This document shows positions 53,965 through 64,000 of a stretch of 64,000 bases of DNA, piece after piece (positions within the stretch are counted from its first letter, which is position 1; each line of letters begins with the position of its first letter). Source of the stretch: Clonostachys chloroleuca (Eukaryota > Ascomycota > Sordariomycetes > Hypocreales > Bionectriaceae); the NCBI GenBank assembly GCA_037952775.1, contig JBANAY010000003.1:434001-498000 (forward strand), in the 5' to 3' direction. Both the position numbers and the translations under genes were made by a program. The notes below the pieces were generated by a model. The model did not search any database. It was given only the letters and a program-made list of their open reading frames with translations, and was not told the origin of the DNA.

Positions 53965-54881
53965 GGTTGCTGATTGGGGCGGGTTGGATTGCGGTGGTGT
54001 GGTGGTGTGAGTTTATTGTTTTGTTTCGTGCAAAGACACAAGAATTAGCTGAGATGAGCTTGATTATGAGATGACCCCTGGCAAATAATTACTATTGTTG
54101 TTGCCTTTTAAGATGCCGAGGGCTGGTGAGCTTTTCGCGTGAGCTGGGGGAGGAGTGGGAGGAGCTCCCCCATGCCAGGTTGCCACCAAGTCTCCGCAGG
54201 GGTCTTCATGCTCCATGACTCGAAACGGGTGCTCCCTAGCTTATCGGGAGGAGGTTTCCATGGTTCGGGTTGATGGACGGAGGAGCTCCTCCCATCCGTC
54301 TCCACACCGGGCAGGCCGGTGGAAGTCTGCTCATTACCCCAGATGGATCGATAACGCGGACAATTGAGAACTAAGATCGAACCGACGTGTCATGGTAGGA
54401 ATTAGTGAGGGTGAGCTCTTATCTCGTGGACAAGGGGCGGAACCGAAGGTTTGGGATAACGAGCGTAACTGGGTGGACCTTGCTGAACGACCGTGGGGAG
54501 AAGAGCCCACCCCACAGAGCAGACTTAGCAAAAGCAATGACACTTATGGGTCCAGGAGAGCAGGTGGCGATCGGAGGAGATTGAGCTCTTGGGAATGAGT
54601 CTAGAGCTTGCCTTTCTCGGCCAGCACTGGCTTCCGCACTATGGGGACGGAGCCCGCTTAGAGGAGCCAGCTCTGGCACTCACTGGGAACATGCGTTACA
54701 CTACTCTTCCATTAGTTGCGCACCTGACATAGGGCACCAAGATAAAAGGGCTGTTTGACCTCCATGAAGCTCCAAACTAGCCTCACTCACAACCATTCAG
54801 ATGATTCCAAGCCTATCAACGACCCATCCTCAACACTAAAGCTACTCGCAATCATCCCTCTATCTGATCTTTCCAAACACT
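53965..54881. promoter_or_regulatory. Divergent promoter of RidA and Fe/2OG oxygenase genes
   Basis: 917 bp without a supported gene; ORFs at 54108-54679 overlap each other on both strands. Contains GGGAGGAGCTCCCCC (54157-54171) and the perfect palindrome at 54279-54292. Confidence 0.5.
54279..54292. promoter_or_regulatory. Perfect 14-bp palindrome GGAGGAGCTCCTCC
   Basis: Self-complementary, 315 bp upstream of the RidA ATG and 590 bp upstream of the oxygenase ATG. A second near-copy is at 54157-54171, and related copies occur in the MFS/aldolase promoter. Confidence 0.5.
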
Positions 54882-56417
54882 ATGGCACCCAGCGCCCCCT
54901 TTAACCCACCGGCTGCTGACCTCCCTGGCAAGCCCCATGTACCTGAATGGGTCCCTCCTCCTGTCACCCAGCAAAAGGAGAACTTTGCTGAACTTACCTC
55001 CATCGACCTTTCTCTCCTTGACTCTGATGATCCCGCTGTCGTTGACGATCTTATCAAGCAAGTCAAGAGAGCGATCCGTGAGGATGGTTTCCTTTTCCTT
55101 GAAAACTACGGCATCTCATTGGAGCAGGTTAGTTTGACATCAAAAACAACGCATCAATATCGTCTTCCTAACTTCCCGCTCCCTCGCAGCTTCACCGACA
55201 GTTTGCCATTGCCCAGTACCTGTACAACAACATCAGCGAGGAGGACAAGGAGCGTCTTCTCTTCAACCCCGAGACCGGTCTATGGTCTGGCTACAAGCAC
55301 CCATACGGATTCAAGGTACCGCATAATCCTTGGCCACACCCGTGAATCCCTCTTCTAACTTAGCCTTTGAATCCAGCGCGCAAAGGGCCCCGCCGATGGC
55401 ATCCAGCAGTTCAACTGGTACAAGTCCGACTGGGACAACTTGAGCGAGCGCGTTCCCACTTGCCTTCTGCCATTCATGGACGAAATCGAGGCGTTTTGCA
55501 ACTACCTCACAAAATCTGTCAACCGTAGACTTCTCACACTCTTTTCCCGTGTTCTCGAGCTCCCAGACGACTACCTCTGGGATAACGTGCAGTCTCATGG
55601 CAGCCCTACTGGCGAAGGATATTTCCGTCACGCTCTCTTCCGGCCTGTGAAGAAGGAGACAGAGGAGGCATCCAAAGGAAACCGAAGGTGAGTTGACCCC
55701 CCCCCCCCCCCCCCTTTTTTTTTTTTTTTTTTTTTGGAGGTTGTCATGATGCTAACTCAATCGTGTTATAGTAAGATACACTTTCATCCGCGACTTTCGA
55801 AGATGATATAAGGCTAACATAGAATTCTCACTCAAGTGCTTGCCCATTCCGATTTCGGTCTGACCACTCTACTGTTTTCTGTGCCTGTATCTTGTCTTCA
55901 GATCTGGGGCAAGGATGAGCAGTGGTACTATGTTCCATACAAACCCGGTGCGTTGGTCATTAACATCGGAGACACGCTCGAAATCGTTTCTGGAGGACAC
56001 TTCAAGGCTACTCTTCACAGAGTTTTCAAGCCTCCTGCTGACCAGCTCCATTTGGAACGTTTGTCGTTGGTATTGTTCAACAGCTCTGTCGGTGACCTCC
56101 AGATGGGTCCTGCAATGGGTAAGAGAGTCCACCCACAAAGTCTTTGTAACTACTCACTAACCTACTTTGCAGAGTCTCCTCTCATTCAACGAGAAGGCTG
56201 CGTCGATGAGCAGGGCGTCTACCGAGAATTCAAGAAGCGCATGGACAAGGTGGGCAAAGTGCCTACCAACAAGGAGTGGCGCGAGATTCAGATCGCGACT
56301 TGCGCAGACCCTACCGACAGCAGTCGTAACCGTGTGGGTGTCCATCAGGCTATTATTGATGGCAAGGTGATGCATCAGCGAGAGTACATGGGAGTAAAGG
56401 TTGTTCTCCCTGTCTAA
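54882..56417 (+). CDS. Isopenicillin-N-synthase-like Fe(II)/2OG oxygenase
   Basis: Exons 54882-55127, 55190-55315, 55377-55687, 55823-56118, 56173-56417; 407 aa, all phases agree. DIOX_N part: TSIDLSLLDSDD, VKRAIREDGFLFLENYGIS. Catalytic part: iron ligands H-S-D in LAHSDFGLTTLLFS and His in GGHFKATLHRV, and the 2OG-binding R-x-S in ERLSLVLFN. Also IWGKDEQWYYVPYKPGALVINIGD. Intron 3 (55688-55822) contains the C18/T21 tract; its acceptor CTAACATAG at 55822 is the only one that keeps frame. Intron 4 is 54 nt and stop-free, so its retention would add 18 residues without a frameshift. Function by family: oxidation of a small organic molecule; fits a catabolic set with aldolase and RidA. Confidence 0.86.
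55697..55735. repeat. C18-T21 homopolymer tract inside an intron
   Basis: 18 C followed directly by 21 T in intron 3 of the oxygenase gene, 10 nt after the donor. Lengths are approximate in an assembly that mis-sizes runs. Confidence 0.8.
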
Positions 56418-56658
56418 CAAAACATTTACGAGTGGCGCGGTGGGCGATCTTCAGATAACCGATCCAACTAAATGGGGGTTTATCTGTGCGGAAGCATGAT
56501 ATTATTAGTTTTAGCATATGTCCCAGACTGACGAAATTTACGCAATGTTCATTTATTATTCACGCTGTCTACTGATTGCCGTACATTAACGTGATTGGAT
56601 TGCATAAGGTCTACTTTCAAGACTTGTCAAAACTCTCGAGCCGACATGAAACCACGCC

Positions 56659-57866
56659 TCACTCTCCGATTTCATAAGACCGTATTGACTGTGTATGCTC
56701 AGGCTGCTCGAACCGATATCTATCTAGCAGGACCATCACATCAATGTGGCCCTCAGCATCGATGAGCTCAGGGTAACACTCACAAAACGGCAGCAACAAA
56801 TCTTTCGAGCAGTGAGTACATTTTCCCTCCTCGAGAAGGCTGAAGTACCACTGTCCATGGGGCCGTACAGACCAGTCATTTCGAGCGTGGCCTTCCATGC
56901 ATTCTGTGGCTTGGAGACTCGCAAGCTGATGCAAAACTGCAGAATAAAGAGCGAGGATCGTCCCCGGGGTTATGTTAAACGGATGGCCCGCCTCCGGGCG
57001 TCGCACACGGGAACCCAGATCCGGCCTCCACCACATTGTGTCTTCAGCATCCTTGAACCGATCTCGATTCAAGCCATCCGGAATTTGGGTGAAGCTCAAT
57101 CTGCTTCCAAGTACACACTTTTCAATATCCCCCAGTCTTGCGGCAACATGACTGTACCCGTATGCGTTCTTTGCCTTTACGAGACGTGGCTTTTCCAACA
57201 AAGGCTTTGACGGATCAGAACCCAGAACGAAAATGAAACAACTTCGCCCGGTATGCTGGTCTTTAAAGATATTCCCGCCGAGTGATCCACCCTTAAACGA
57301 AGGGTAGAAGAGAGGAACATCGCCGAGGGTGGCTGGTTGCTTTTCCGGGGCTTGCTGTTTCGTCTTGACAGTAGCCCGACGTGTTAGCACAACTTGGCGA
57401 CTCAAGCGGCACACTGAGAGGAGAGTCAACGCCGCGTGGCCATCGAAAGCATTGACTGATGGCTCATCGGGTTGTATCATCATCTTTCTCAACGAGCTCG
57501 TCCAAGAGTCTCCGGTGCGGGTAAAATGTGACCTTTGCGTCATACTCATGATTCTCAAGCTTGTGTCATAGCCAGAATCTGCGGTCCCCGCCGCTAGTCC
57601 ACTGGGAGGGGGTGGCTATCCAAGGTACTGGGCACCCCAGTTGGAAGTTTGTGAGGAATTAGGCCGACAGGGTCATTTGCGCCGAGTCTTGGTATCGGGC
57701 AGATGGGTGCAAGGAGAGACATCTCATGGTCGGGCCAGCCAGCCCATAACAGACTTGATTCGACCATGGCAAGCTCCCATATTAGGCTTTGGATCTCGAC
57801 AGGGAGATCTGGGAATCGCGGGAAAATGCCAACGGCGGGCAGATTCAAGACCCTCTTGCTTGACAT
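56659..57866 (-). CDS. 2EXR-domain protein
   Basis: Complement exons 57866-57629 and 57578-56659 (50-nt intron GTACCT...CCGCAG, phase 1), 385 aa. An N-terminal 2EXR motif GIFPRFPDLPVEIQSLIWELAM (an F-box-related fungal domain) is followed by a body with LTLLSVCRLSRQVVL, FYPSFKGGSLGGN and a Cys-rich HCSKDLLLPFCEC segment. The family is expanded in ascomycetes with no known biochemical function. An alternative to the intron is one missing base in the G5 run 57608-57612, which would join the two frames as a single 402-aa exon; the intron model is preferred because it needs no sequence change. Confidence 0.75.
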
Positions 57867-59257
57867 TTGCGTGTATTCTTCTTAAAGCTGCACACTTGGT
57901 GACTACCCGTTTAGTCTCTTTTGTCTCTTTCTTTCTCGGGAACTTTCGAATTTCCTACAGTCAACAACTAGTAGGTATAGACTAGAACGAAATCTCCGCA
58001 TTGGCGAAGGAAAGCTGTTGTTGGTAACGACGATTGGTAACGACGATTTCAAAGCAGGCTGCGATGGAATATGGTGGAAGACCAATATAAATGGAAACAA
58101 GAAACAAACAAGATATATGAATTAATAATCACGAACTGCCCGAAGCTCTATGAGACCGTCATTGATGATGATTTCAGACGCGGCTCGTCAAGTTAACGTA
58201 AGCGCGACAAAGATGAGACCAGCACTTATGTATACAGGGGCCTTTCCGCAGGGCAGAAAAGCTCAGCTCGATAGGCAAATCTGCGCACATTTCACCCAAA
58301 TCAGTTAGTCAACCATTAATATATAATAATGGGGGTGGCTTCCACCAATCTGTCCGGGTAGCTTTGCATCCGGCAAGCAGCCCCCGCGACTCTAGCAGGG
58401 CAGCCCAGTTCTTTATTAGAGAATTGAACGAACTGCCTTGCTTCAGATAGATTGGCAGGGCTAGGCCAACTGAGTTGGGGGCCTCTACCGCGCGCCACGC
58501 CTCCACAGCCTGTAAGCACTTGCTGGCTAGGCGCCCGTCAGACCGAGGAACGAGGCTGCACTGATCATAAGCTGGCACCATCGCGTCGCTTAACGCCGTG
58601 AGGCATAGACAATAGCCGCGAAGAGCTTCATTCACCGCCAGCATCTTACGTGACCTCATGGCAGGCTCGTTCCGCTCAGCTGAGACAGGGCTGTTCAAGG
58701 ATTAGGCAACGAAGTTATTGAAGCTAGCGGAGTATTCCGCCATATGATATTAGTTTCCGCGGTGACAGGGATCCTGAATCAGTCATTCGTTGTTAATATT
58801 GGAGGCTAAAGTGTCTTGACAAGGATGTAAGCCAAGGCCGCCTCATAGTGGGCATTGGGAATATTGCCCTTCGGTGGGAGTTCAATTCGGTATTTCGCCG
58901 TATCCGCGTCTTTCGCTGCGAACCGATCTAGATTGTAGCCGGAACTGAACAAGTGTCCAATCAACGAGCTGTGGTTCGACTTTTGTTCCTTTGGCCTCCT
59001 GAAACGTGCATGGTATGGAGAGTTAATATATTTCAGTGGACCATAGAGAAATAAAGACTGGGATGCCCTCAAAGAAGAGAACTTCCCAATTTAGCGGCTT
59101 ATGACCCAAATTATTAGACCCGTCACAGCGAAGTGGGAGTCCAAATTCAAGGGAGCATGCTAGTTTATTAGGAAGCAGTGTACATCAATGATCAAACACG
59201 TACTATGGGATAAACGAATGATATGACGTGCAGAGTTGAGATACATGTGAGAGTCAA
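57867..59257. other. Intergenic, with possible minus-strand gene remnants
   Basis: Two minus-strand open frames lie in order. 59030-58806 starts behind a good TTTCAG acceptor and reads PKEQKSNHSSLIGHLFSSG to YEAALAYILVKTL-stop. 58698-58309 is 129 codons. They could be the last exon of one gene and part of another, or decaying remains. No family was recognised and no complete model could be built. Confidence 0.35.
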
Positions 59258-61566
59258 TTACCGACCATAGACACACGGGATGTTTGGTGCGACAGTCTCC
59301 AGAATGTCGCTCTCCTCCCCCTGCCAATCCTCAAGGAAAGTGTATCTCGGCGTAAACCACCACGCCAGTTGCTGATAAGCCGTCAGTAGCCATCTACAGA
59401 TGCGCCTTGGGGTTAGCTTACCGAGCCGAAACTGCTCCAAGTGAATCTTGGTCTGCCGGGTGCAAGATCTGGTGATGCGGAGACAACAATGTCCTCCACG
59501 TACCGTTTCAGAAGTTCAGGCGCTGCCGAGTAGATGAAAGTTAGAGGTTGGAGGGGGCCTTGACGATAGCTGTAGATGGTAGACATGGTATCCAGACGGA
59601 CAGGATCCCACATTCCAAGAGTCTCAACAACGCCACCCTCTCGCTCCACGCACATCCCTACGCAGCGGTCTCCAAACTTCTGGACCTTTAGCGTGATGAC
59701 GTTCAGCAACGTAGCTCTACTAAGAAATGCGGCAAAGGGATATACACTAGGAAACATTAAAGGCTCAGAATCGCTACGAGAGCTCGGAATACGGAGCCCA
59801 GCCTGTTTTAAACCGAGGAGCGGACTCCCTAGACATACGCCAAGGGTGTTGATCTTCCCCGGGTTGATGTTGGTTGGGTCGATGAAGACCCCCAAGATTT
59901 CTCGAGTCCCCTCGGATTCAAATGATGAGATATGCAGAGGCTGTAAAAAGGGCAGTATAAATGTGCCGAAATACAGAGTCCTTGATTTCGAAGTCCGAAC
60001 CTATTGTTATTAGGCACGACTACCCATACTTTCCGAAACGGCTCGACTTACAAGAAGGAAAGGGCCTTTCCAGACCATTGGTCGCTCAGGACCCCTAGTT
60101 ATCAAATGAATCGACGTCATTCGTTCGCCCGTCTGAAAGAACCGGGTAATTGAGAAGTTCTCTTCGTCTCTAGCTGATGGTTTAATTGCTACACGATCGC
60201 CTAGCTCCAATTTGGGACCACCCCCGTTGATTTGGATTTTGTAAATGGCTTCAATGTTGCAAACTACCGTTAAACTTTGGATCTCGATATGGGATAAATC
60301 AAGGTATTGTGCTAGACGTGCGTTGGGGTTGCCGAGGATCTGAGTACCTGGAATCTTCATATCTGCAAGCAAATACTTGCCTCTAGAAGGTAAGACCCTG
60401 TCGTGGTCGAAAAACAAGTGAGCCAAGTTACTGGGCGGCTGCGAAAGTTCCTCATCAGTAAACCCAACGCTTATTAGTTTGAAACCCTACAACCATCAGC
60501 ATGATTCAAAGTTCCCAATCAAACCGTGGTGGACTCACATCAGATACTGTGTGAAGTCTAGTGAGATCATCGCCCTTATACGTAGCGGTCCATTTCCTAT
60601 GTCCAAAGCCCAGCCAGGATGACGTTGAATTGTTCTGATAGATGACACGAAGGGCAACGACTCCGTAAGTTCCGAGGGACACCTGTATACCGTATACAGA
60701 TTTATCCTGCAGAGCAATCTCTTGTTCGAAATTCGAAGCGTTATCCGACCCGATATTCGTCAAGCATTCTTCACCAAGGATCATTGTAGAGTTGGCACGA
60801 AGGGATTTCACTGAAGGATGGGAGACTGGGTGGTTAACAACTCCACCATTGGGCCCGGCCTTTTCATCCAGTTCATTCAAGGTAAGAGAGGCTCCAGCAA
60901 GGAAACGGAAAAGGCCCGAGACGTTTCTGTAGACGAGCCCTTGTAACTCCACGGGTAACCTTCTGCTTATTGTTTCCACCAACTGTCCTAATTCTGTTGT
61001 CGTTGATAGTCCAGCCGGAAGACTTGGACGAGAACTGGTGCCATTGAGTGGTCTTGACAGGTACCAAGACATAAGGGGACGGGTGCGCTGTGTGAGCCGT
61101 CGGAGGGAGCTTCTGGAATACCCAGGTAGAGTTCTTGCGAGCTCTAGGCATTGGACGTGTGTGAAGTGTAAAGTATCCAGAAGGTCACAGCTTGTGCAGA
61201 TCATGAAATCGAAACAAATGTAAACCTTGGCATTCTTAGCTGACCCGAGCAAGCCGGCACATTGCAACTCAAGTATAGGTTTCCAGGCTGGTCTTCGGAG
61301 GTCTGTTTGGACAGTGATCATATAAGACAACTCTAAGTTCAGCGGCCGTGATTCAAAGCCTGGCAGCACAACTTAATCACTTAAACTATATGTTGCAGGT
61401 TCGGGGTGGTTCAGGTCCCATGCTTACCGCAGATAAATTGAAATGCCCAGTCATTCTGCTCATCTGCCTCGAGCTCCTGGCCGCCCAATCTTTGACAGAT
61501 TGTGCCTATAGGGAGTGAACAGCGGCAGAGAGAGCAAAAGGGCTCTGCTCGTATATGCCGTCCCAT
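59258..61566 (-). CDS. DUF7600/F-box-like fungal protein
   Basis: Complement exons 61566-61428, 61359-60539, 60486-60052, 60000-59422, 59371-59258; 695 aa, phases 1,0,0,0. The N-terminus has a treble-clef-like Cys set (FCSLCRCSLPIGTIC). A CFDFMICTSCDLLD segment and an F-box-like SRRLPVELQGLVYRNVSGLF follow. The long C-terminal region (RVIYQNNSTSSWLGFG, GFKLISVGFTDEELSQ, FDHDRVLPSRGKYLL, LAWWFTPRYTF) fits proteins that fungal databases label F-box or DUF7600. The final exon acceptor (TATCAG at 59372) was chosen over GTAG at 59393 because only it keeps frame and yields the QQLAWWF end. Molecular role unknown. Confidence 0.72.
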
Positions 61567-62433
61567 GACGATTCAAGCAATGCACCAACAGAAAAGGTGC
61601 AAGATATTGGCGGGCATGTGGACACGTGGAAACGCGTTGCAGACATTCCCTTAAGGGTTGTAGCCTGTGCACATCTGCCCGCGCTAAAGTAAGGATTGCT
61701 ACTTACGCGCTACCGGTGATATGATTAGGGAGATTGAAGCACACCGGCATCCATGATGTGCGAGCAAGGGGGCTAGACGCGAGTGGTGATGCTGGGTAAC
61801 AGTTGATGATTGACAATGGACACGTGAGTGAGGCATTTCTGTCACCTCAGTCTAGAAATTCTGCCTACCCTATAACAACCATTTGGATGACTTTCAACGA
61901 GGTTATGAGACTTGGCATCACAGCTTTGCAATAAAGCTCGCCGCTTATTCATGTTCTTGATAAGAATTACCCTGTCATTTCGTGTGATTAATCTTTATTG
62001 GTTCCTTATTTCTCGCTTTTCGCGAAGTATCAGGTGAGACAATCTTTTCAATGATACCACTCATCACCCGACTAAGAAAGCCTTGCATAGAACTTGAACC
62101 GTTGCCTCACGAACGCCACATGGAGGTTGTTTCATTATTTTTCTTCACAAATGTACTATTTTCTTTTTAAGAATTATATTAAGATAACTATCTAGAGTAT
62201 GTAAGAAATGCACAAAGATGAGGGGAAATGCATGAATGTCTCAGTTGTTGACGTAATGTTGCAGCCACCAGGCTTCAGCCGTAAATCATCTCACCTCATA
62301 AATCTATCTTTTCTTTTTTCCTCTCTATTCTTTTTTTTTTTTCTTTCTCTCACGGAGCAGCGTCAGTCTACAAGAGAAGAGTGAAAATTCGAGTCTCAAT
62401 CCAAATCTGATAAGCCTGCACTTGAAATCAATC
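61567..62433. other. Divergent promoter region, DUF7600-like and F-box genes
   Basis: 870 bp, AT-rich in its second half with a T-rich run at 62329-62348 shortly before the F-box ATG. No gene or RNA recognised. Confidence 0.5.
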
Positions 62434-63372
62434 ATGGCTATTGTAAAAGACCTCCCGATGGAGGTCCTCCTCCATATCCTTTCCTTTCTGCACATTCTGA
62501 CCATTGAGCGGGTCGCCAAAACTTTCACGCACGCCCTCACCGACGTTTGCCTCCCCATACTCGAGCCTGTTCTCCAGAAACGGAGGGAGAAAGCTCGGTT
62601 CATAGCACGGTTCGGAATGATCTCCAACATCTCCACTGACGACGCTGTGAACTATCTCAATACTTCAAAAACTCGCCTGCCTCTTAAGATCTCCCTCAAG
62701 GCCGTCGTCCGCAGCCAGCCGGAGATCGCTGATGCCTTGGACACTCTTGTCCTTCGTGGGGATTTGAGTTGGCTGAAACCTCTCAACCCGGAGATGACTT
62801 CACGGATGAACCGCGTGTTTGAGCACTCACCGCCCACCGAGGACTGGGACTCAACCTACAATGACCTTCTCAAGGTTGCAGAGCTCGTCGGAATTACCAT
62901 CCCGCCAAGCTTCCTCAAGTTCATCCGTGACCCGGAGCTGGTGAAGCGAATATGGACATACAGTCATGCTAACAGGATCGGGTTTCGCCTCCAGGAACCG
63001 CTGCTGGTAGAGGACCGGGGGGGCTATTTCCTTCCCTTCTACTACGACAACAGTCAACCGAGGGCACAGACAGGGTTGTACTTTGAGCCAGGAAAGGACG
63101 GGCACTATTGTGTGCTCTCTCAGATTAAGCCGAATGCACCCCGAGGCAGCCCTGTCTATGGCCCAGAATGTGAGAAGCCAGAGACACGCTTTTATCCCAA
63201 TCACGAATGCTGGTTGGAAGAAACGGATTTTGAAGCTTTCTTACTTAACATGTACTATACCAAATTGCTGCGCGAAATACGTTTTAGTGGAAGAAATCCG
63301 GATGCGCCTGAACCGCCTCAGGAATTGAAGGATTTTCTGAGAGAAATATACTTTCGAAAGGATAGTGAATAG
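62434..63372 (+). CDS. F-box protein with Smi1/Knr4-like C-terminal region
   Basis: Intronless, 312 aa from the first ATG (the upstream TTG at 62422 is not a start). F-box KDLPMEVLLHILSFLHILTIERVAKTF at about residues 5-31. From about 140 onward, LLKVAELVGITIPPSFLKFIRDPEL with YFLPFYYDNSQ, TGLYFEPG and HYCVLSQ resembles the SMI1/KNR4 (SUKH) fold. Ends in DFLREIYFRKDSE. Inference: SCF adaptor whose target-recognition part is SUKH-like. SUKH folds in fungi bind diverse partners and in bacteria are toxin-immunity modules, but no such link is shown here. Confidence 0.72.
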   Translation: MAIVKDLPMEVLLHILSFLHILTIERVAKTFTHALTDVCLPILEPVLQKRREKARFIARFGMISNISTDDAVNYLNTSKTRLPLKISLKAVVRSQPEIADALDTLVLRGDLSWLKPLNPEMTSRMNRVFEHSPPTEDWDSTYNDLLKVAELVGITIPPSFLKFIRDPELVKRIWTYSHANRIGFRLQEPLLVEDRGGYFLPFYYDNSQPRAQTGLYFEPGKDGHYCVLSQIKPNAPRGSPVYGPECEKPETRFYPNHECWLEETDFEAFLLNMYYTKLLREIRFSGRNPDAPEPPQELKDFLREIYFRKDSE

Positions 63373-64000
63373 AAGAGGAAGGCTTCACACCTGTGTGAGG
63401 TGGCCAAGTCGCATGTGGCTAAAAATAGCCCCCTTCTAGCTGTTTGGGCTATTCCGGCTCGTTTTCTTTCCTAAACGGCATGGAAGGGGGATGTCTAGAT
63501 TTGATGTGAAGCTTCGGGAATTCATTGCATCAGATAATGCAAAGCAAATGTGATATAGTTATGAGAGAAAGGAAATACAGAGAAATCAACTGTGCAGGAG
63601 AGACCCTCTCGTTTATACTACTCACATGCTGAAAAATGGTTTGGTTACGTTTATCAAAGATTCACGAAGACATCACGGCGGTCTCTTTGCCATATTTTCC
63701 ATTATGTGTTGAGAAGATGCAGGTAGCCTAGGAAATAGATTTACCTGCTTAATCGCTGTTATCAAATAGTACGCTACTGGTAAGATGGTAGCTCGTCGAC
63801 CCGTGAAGCTGAGATCAAGTCAATGTTATGTTGTAAAAAGGAGAGGCGGTAAGACTGGAGAAGTGTGCCGTTGTGAACAAGTTAAGGGCGACCCAATAAT
63901 GTGTAAACATACGCGTTTTACCCGAGTTCTTGACATAAAACGTGCAGCCTACCTACACCCAACCCACTGCGGGTCACATATTCATCTCCAATCGGCGGCT
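63373..64000. other. Intergenic to right edge
   Basis: 630 bp after the F-box gene; contains a short inverted repeat ACACCTGTGTG-like shortly after the stop. No gene recognised. Confidence 0.45.

Noticed and set aside
57579..57628. Suspected one-base deletion in the 2EXR gene
   Set aside because: A 50-nt GT-AG intron in matching phase explains the frame change; kept only as an alternative.
1..64000. Transposons, CRISPR arrays, viral or plasmid elements
   Set aside because: No transposase, reverse transcriptase or integrase frame, no long terminal repeats and no regularly spaced direct repeats were seen; absence of short or very degraded elements cannot be proved by eye.

Overview
The window is nuclear DNA of a filamentous ascomycete (Pezizomycotina), most likely Eurotiales (Aspergillus/Penicillium type). 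The reasons are many 47-70 nt introns with GTAAGT/GTGAGT donors and CTAAC/CTGAC branch sites, a chitin synthase 3' end, Zn2Cys6 and C2H2 fungal regulators, a HET-domain gene, several F-box/2EXR genes, and an intronless-type tRNA-Asp. Gene models were spliced by hand, checking phase at every junction. Exon coordinates are given in the evidence fields.

Layout. 1-570: 3' end of a chitin synthase. 1594-17882: an accessory block holding a short-chain reductase, an unusual SCO1-like/linalool-dehydratase-isomerase-like fusion, a RidA protein, a 14-TM-type MFS exporter, a nine-exon APC amino-acid/choline permease, a Zn2Cys6 regulator, and two divergent phytanoyl-CoA-dioxygenase (PhyH) genes, one of which seems to have lost its iron ligands. 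It resembles a small metabolic cluster without a PKS, NRPS or terpene synthase inside the window. 19129-30888: membrane sulfatase-like protein, a small single-pass protein, an F-box protein, a WW/Q-rich protein, an AAA+ ATPase and tRNA-Asp(GTC).

31844-39550: two divergently transcribed degenerate kinases (a WW-tailed pseudokinase and a MAPKK-like pseudokinase). The second is followed 80 bp downstream, or perhaps fused through an intron, by a HET-domain protein. This is the most intriguing locus for an uncharacterised signalling or incompatibility module. 40629-45340: a secreted PAN/apple-like Ser/Thr-rich protein, an acyl-protein thioesterase and an F-box/LRR-like protein.

46169-56417: a C2H2 regulator, then a likely co-regulated catabolic group: DAL5-type MFS permease, HpcH/HpaI aldolase, second RidA, and an IPNS-type Fe(II)/2OG oxygenase. 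A GGAGGAGCTCCTCC-like palindrome recurs in both divergent promoters of this group. 56659-63372: a 2EXR protein, a DUF7600-like protein and an F-box protein with a Smi1-like tail.

Two whole-window features matter to annotators. At least four introns use GC-AG rather than GT-AG borders. Several otherwise intact genes are broken by exactly one missing base inside a G or C run, which looks like a systematic homopolymer error of the assembly rather than real pseudogenes.
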